From: JAFAHZ01 sp035656415
GTDB lineage: Bacteria > Vulcanimicrobiota > Vulcanimicrobiia > Vulcanimicrobiales > Vulcanimicrobiaceae
DNA: 42,442 nucleotides
Assembly (NCBI GenBank): GCA_035656415.1
Contig: DASRSM010000158.1
Coordinates: forward strand, 1 to 42,442
Direction: 5' to 3'
Shown here: positions 39,899-42,442 of the stretch, in pieces
How the letters are laid out: each line of letters opens with the position of its first letter
Numbering within the stretch: the first letter of the stretch is position 1
Position numbers and translations under genes: made by a program
Notes under the pieces: generated by a model
Databases searched by the model: none
What the model was told of the DNA's origin: nothing
The model's input: only the letters and a program-made list of their open reading frames with translations

Positions 39899-41653
39899 GT
39901 GAGCAAAATACGAGCAACGACCGTTGCGGCCCTCGCAATTGCCGTGTTGACCGGTGCGGCGAACGACGCGGTGCGAGGCGACCGCGCGGAGGGATGGCTT
40001 CCGCAAAGCCGTTCGCCGGTGATGGCGCGCAACGGAATCGTCACGACGAGTCAACCTCTCGCAGCGCAAGCCGGATTGCAAGCGCTCGTGCAGGGCGGCA
40101 ACGCAATCGATGCGGCGATCGCCGCCGACGCCGTACTCAACGTGACGGAACCGATGAATGCGGGAATGGGCGGCGATCTGTTTGCGATCGTTTACGTCGC
40201 AAAGGAACGCCGGGTGCACGTTCTCGATTCGAGCGGCACTGCGCCCAGCGGCGCGACGCTCGGGCATTACAACGGGTTGGGTTACGCATTCGATCCGAAA
40301 TCGCCGAGGCCGGGTTCGGGAATGCCCGAAGGCGGAATACTCGACGTTACCGTGCCGGGCGCGGCGTGGGGATGGGACGAGTTACTTCGCCGCTACGGTA
40401 CGATGAAGCTTTCGCGCGTGCTGGCGCCGGCCGTCGATTACGCGAAGAACGGTTTTCCGTTGTCGGAACGGATCGCGCACGAGTGGGAGCTTCCGGAGGC
40501 GCTTCCGCTGCGCGGTTGCTGCACGAAGCTCGATCCGGACTCGGTCGCGACTTGGTACGTGAATGGCAAATCGCCCGTCGAAGGTCAAATCTTTCGAAAT
40601 CCGCAGCTGGCGGGCACGCTGGCGCTACTCGGTAAGAGCGGCCGCGACGCATTCTATCGCGGCGAGATCGCGCGCGCGATCGTCGCCAAGTCGCACGCGC
40701 TCGGCGGAACGATGACCCTCGCCGACTTGGCAACGTACCACGGTAACTGGACCGAACCCGTGCGGACGACGTATCGAGGATACGACGTCATGGAGCTTCC
40801 ACCGCCGTCGCAGGGTTTTGCCGCGATCGAGGCCCTCAACGTGCTCCAGCAATGCACGTCAAAAGTCAGCGGCGGTCAAACGCTGGCTTCGCTGGGTCCG
40901 GCCAATCCGCTATATTGGCATTTGCTGATCGAAGCAAAGAAGCTGGCCTACGCGGATCTCTACGCCTACAATGCCGATCCGGCATACGCGCGTCCGCCGC
41001 TCTCACGATTGCTTTCGAACGGCTACGCGGCCTCTCTCTGCGCGAGAATCGATCCGTCGCACGCGTCGTCCAACCCGGCGCCGGCATCGACCGGCGAACG
41101 CGGCGACACGATCGTTCTTTCGACCGCGGACCGCTGGGGCAACATGGTATCGCTGGTCAACAGCAACTACGACGGATTCGGATCGGGCGTTACGGTGCCC
41201 GGATACGGCTTTATTCTTCACGATCGCGGCGCGCTGTTTACGCTCGATCCGAAAAGTCCCAATGCGATCGCGCCGCACAAGCGGCCGTACAACACGCTGT
41301 GCGCGGGCTTCGTCATGCGCGACAATAAGCCGTTTGCGACCATTGGTTTGATGGGCGGCGACATGCAGGCCCAAGGCCACGAGCAGGTGCTCGTCGATCT
41401 CATCGACCTCGGAGCGAACGTGCAGCAAGCCGGCGACATAGCGCGCTTTCGTCACGATCAGATCTCCGGCCGGCTCTATCTCGAATCTCAGCTCTACGCG
41501 CTCGTCGGGGAACGCTTGCGCGCGATGGGTTACGACGCGCGCACGAGCGACCGCGCGCGCATGGGGGGCTATCAGGCGATCGTCGTGCTTCCCAACGGCG
41601 CGTACGCAGCCGGATCGGATTTCGGCAAAGACGGCGAAGCCGCGGCTTGGTGA
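39899..41653 (+). CDS. ggt: Gamma-glutamyltransferase
   Basis: A 584-residue precursor with an N-terminal export signal (TTVAALAIAVLTGAANDAV). Motifs: GIVTTSQPLAAQAGLQALVQ, GGNAIDAAIAADAVLNVTEP and MNAGMGGDLFAIVY of the large chain; GDTIVLSTADRWGNMVSLVN, where T404 should be the self-cleavage and catalytic Thr of the small chain; and FATIGLMGGDMQAQGHEQVL near the end. It hydrolyses or transfers gamma-glutamyl groups of glutathione and related peptides outside the cytoplasm. Start GTG at 39899 lies in a CACGTG palindrome shared with the divergent gene's GTG. Confidence 0.92.
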   Translation: MSKIRATTVAALAIAVLTGAANDAVRGDRAEGWLPQSRSPVMARNGIVTTSQPLAAQAGLQALVQGGNAIDAAIAADAVLNVTEPMNAGMGGDLFAIVYVAKERRVHVLDSSGTAPSGATLGHYNGLGYAFDPKSPRPGSGMPEGGILDVTVPGAAWGWDELLRRYGTMKLSRVLAPAVDYAKNGFPLSERIAHEWELPEALPLRGCCTKLDPDSVATWYVNGKSPVEGQIFRNPQLAGTLALLGKSGRDAFYRGEIARAIVAKSHALGGTMTLADLATYHGNWTEPVRTTYRGYDVMELPPPSQGFAAIEALNVLQQCTSKVSGGQTLASLGPANPLYWHLLIEAKKLAYADLYAYNADPAYARPPLSRLLSNGYAASLCARIDPSHASSNPAPASTGERGDTIVLSTADRWGNMVSLVNSNYDGFGSGVTVPGYGFILHDRGALFTLDPKSPNAIAPHKRPYNTLCAGFVMRDNKPFATIGLMGGDMQAQGHEQVLVDLIDLGANVQQAGDIARFRHDQISGRLYLESQLYALVGERLRAMGYDARTSDRARMGGYQAIVVLPNGAYAAGSDFGKDGEAAAW

Positions 41654-41654
41654 A

Positions 41655-41747
41655 ATTTGGAGCGAACTGGCCGACCTCCACGACTGCGGTAATTTAAACG
41701 ATGCGGAGTTTGCTGCAGCGAAGCACAAGCTGCTCGATCGGCCTTGA
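41655..41747 (+). pseudogene. Orphan SHOCT-domain tail
   Basis: Just after the gamma-glutamyltransferase stop, another frame reads IWSELADLHDCGNLNDAEFA and AAKHKLLDRP before TGA at 41745. This is a typical SHOCT (short C-terminal) domain pattern, with leucines, a Gly, an acidic-Glu-Phe and KxKLL. No start codon or upstream body is present. It is most likely the tail of a lost gene. Confidence 0.55.
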
Positions 41748-41752
41748 CTGCT

Positions 41753-42442
41753 TTACGTCTTTTTCACTCCGGGCAGATTGCACACCAGGCACGGCGTCAC
41801 GTTGACGGTCCCGCTCCAGGCGGCGGTGTTGTTGTTCCCCGAGCTGCGCGCGCCGGGAATCCAGTACTGTTTGTAGTTCTCGGGCGTGCCGGCTTGTGCC
41901 GAGTCGGCGTACGCGCTTCCGTTAGGTCCGTCGACCGGTTTGATCCCGAGCTGATCGGCGGTGTTGAACTGCGAGTACGCGCCCGCAGTCCATTGCCAGT
42001 GGATTTTCATACCCGGGTTCGGACTCGTGAAATGCGCGGACCAGGTGACCTTTTGGTGTGCCGAGAGTCCGCTGGGCAAGTACACGATCGCACCGTTCAT
42101 GAACTTCCGCGGCGAAAACGTCGACGGGTAGGTGGAGCTGAAAAAGCCGCCTGAGTACGTCGTGCTGGCTTGCGTTGCCGAAGTCGAAACGTTGACGACG
42201 GCGTCGGGACCGTTGTAGGTTTGCCCGTCGAGCAGAATCTTGGAGTTTATGACCTGAAACGTACCGCTGTTTACGCCTTTTAGGAAAAAGCTGCCGGAGA
42301 ACCAGAGGTAACTTCCCGGCGGAATAGTCTTTCCGTCAAAGTGCACGGTGATGCTTGCATCGCACTTCGACGGCTTGAGATTTGGGGAAACCGTAATGCT
42401 GGGCGATTGTGCGAGCTGATTTTGAGTTGGAACGACGGCCTG
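41753..42442 (-). CDS. Partial lipoprotein-type protein, paralogue of 7755-8648
   Basis: The C-terminal 229 residues of a protein whose 5' end lies beyond the window; the frame stays open to base 42442. A shorter start at GTG 42346 is internal. The edge piece has SPSITVSPNLKPSKCDASIT, then DGKTIPPGSYLWFSGSF, FLKGVNSGTFQVINSKILLD, RKFMNGAIVYLPSGLSAHQ and IHWQWTAGAYSQFNTADQLG, matching the same order of motifs in the lipoprotein at 7755-8648. It ends TPCLVCNLPGVKKT. A signal peptide and linker would be expected further right. Function unknown. Confidence 0.75.
   Translation of the reverse strand, partial: QAVVPTQNQLAQSPSITVSPNLKPSKCDASITVHFDGKTIPPGSYLWFSGSFFLKGVNSGTFQVINSKILLDGQTYNGPDAVVNVSTSATQASTTYSGGFFSSTYPSTFSPRKFMNGAIVYLPSGLSAHQKVTWSAHFTSPNPGMKIHWQWTAGAYSQFNTADQLGIKPVDGPNGSAYADSAQAGTPENYKQYWIPGARSSGNNNTAAWSGTVNVTPCLVCNLPGVKKT

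Noticed and set aside
1..42442. Insertion sequence, prophage or integron
   Set aside because: No transposase, integrase, phage structural gene or terminal inverted repeat was seen; the remnants look like deletion scars.
1..42442. tRNA or rRNA genes, including tRNA-Sec
   Set aside because: No cloverleaf or rRNA-like stretch was recognised on either strand by eye.

Overview
The window is GC-rich and gene-dense, from a free-living bacterium with many lipoproteins, Pro/Thr/Ser-rich linkers after lipoboxes, frequent GTG starts and very short gene spacing. Overall style (orphan lipoproteins with Pro-rich linkers, S9 peptidases, DUF885, SelD with selenocysteine) resembles Candidatus Eremiobacterota (WPS-2) or a related lineage. 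That placement is inference; no rRNA or tRNA gene is visible.

The standout region is 25736-30113, a selenium locus. On the minus strand lie senA (EgtB/SUMF1-type selenoneine synthase), a two-part membrane permease, and selD/senC (selenophosphate synthase), spaced 20 and 13 bases apart. senB (selenosugar synthase) runs divergently. These are the three enzymes of selenoneine biosynthesis. In selD an in-frame TGA sits at the catalytic Cys position (U18, followed three residues on by Lys), as in selenocysteine-containing SelD proteins. The permease also has an in-frame TGA (position 132), in a Met-Met-TGA-Thr-Cys-Cys motif where relatives have Cys, followed at the right distance by a hairpin of bacterial SECIS type. 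A third in-frame TGA lies at the conserved Cys of a DUF427 protein (19342-19731, position 73), with 56 perfectly preserved family residues after it. All three reading frames end in TAA or TAG. The permease and the DUF427 protein are candidate new selenoproteins.

Left part (1-16731): a PDZ/multi-TM/GAF-like protein behind a decayed methyltransferase; a glycosidase-like lipoprotein; a decayed GGDEF gene; a GPH sugar symporter divergent from a DUF885 metallopeptidase; a beta-rich lipoprotein; an NAD-dependent epimerase; a small protein pair, one ending in Gly-Gly; a DHA2 drug exporter divergent from its TetR regulator; a rhomboid protease with a peptide-binding lipoprotein; an amidohydrolase.

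Middle (16874-25743): a zinc-ribbon membrane protein; the operon DUF427(Sec)-DUF4760-like-DUF2214-YceI; a BBE-type FAD oxidase; a GT39 glycosyltransferase behind an operator-like palindrome and a hairpin holding its ribosome binding site; a GAF-PP2C phosphatase; a mercuric-reductase-like flavoprotein convergent with selD.

Right part (30294-42442): a small secreted regulatory-like domain protein, two tandem S9 peptidases, an ABC transporter remnant, a DoxX-like protein coupled to nitronate monooxygenase, two lipoproteins, a gamma-glutamyltransferase, and at the edge a 5'-truncated paralogue of the lipoprotein at 7755-8648. Several gene remnants (methyltransferase, GGDEF, ABC, SHOCT, and a Tyr/Trp-rich tail) show recent gene decay between intact genes.
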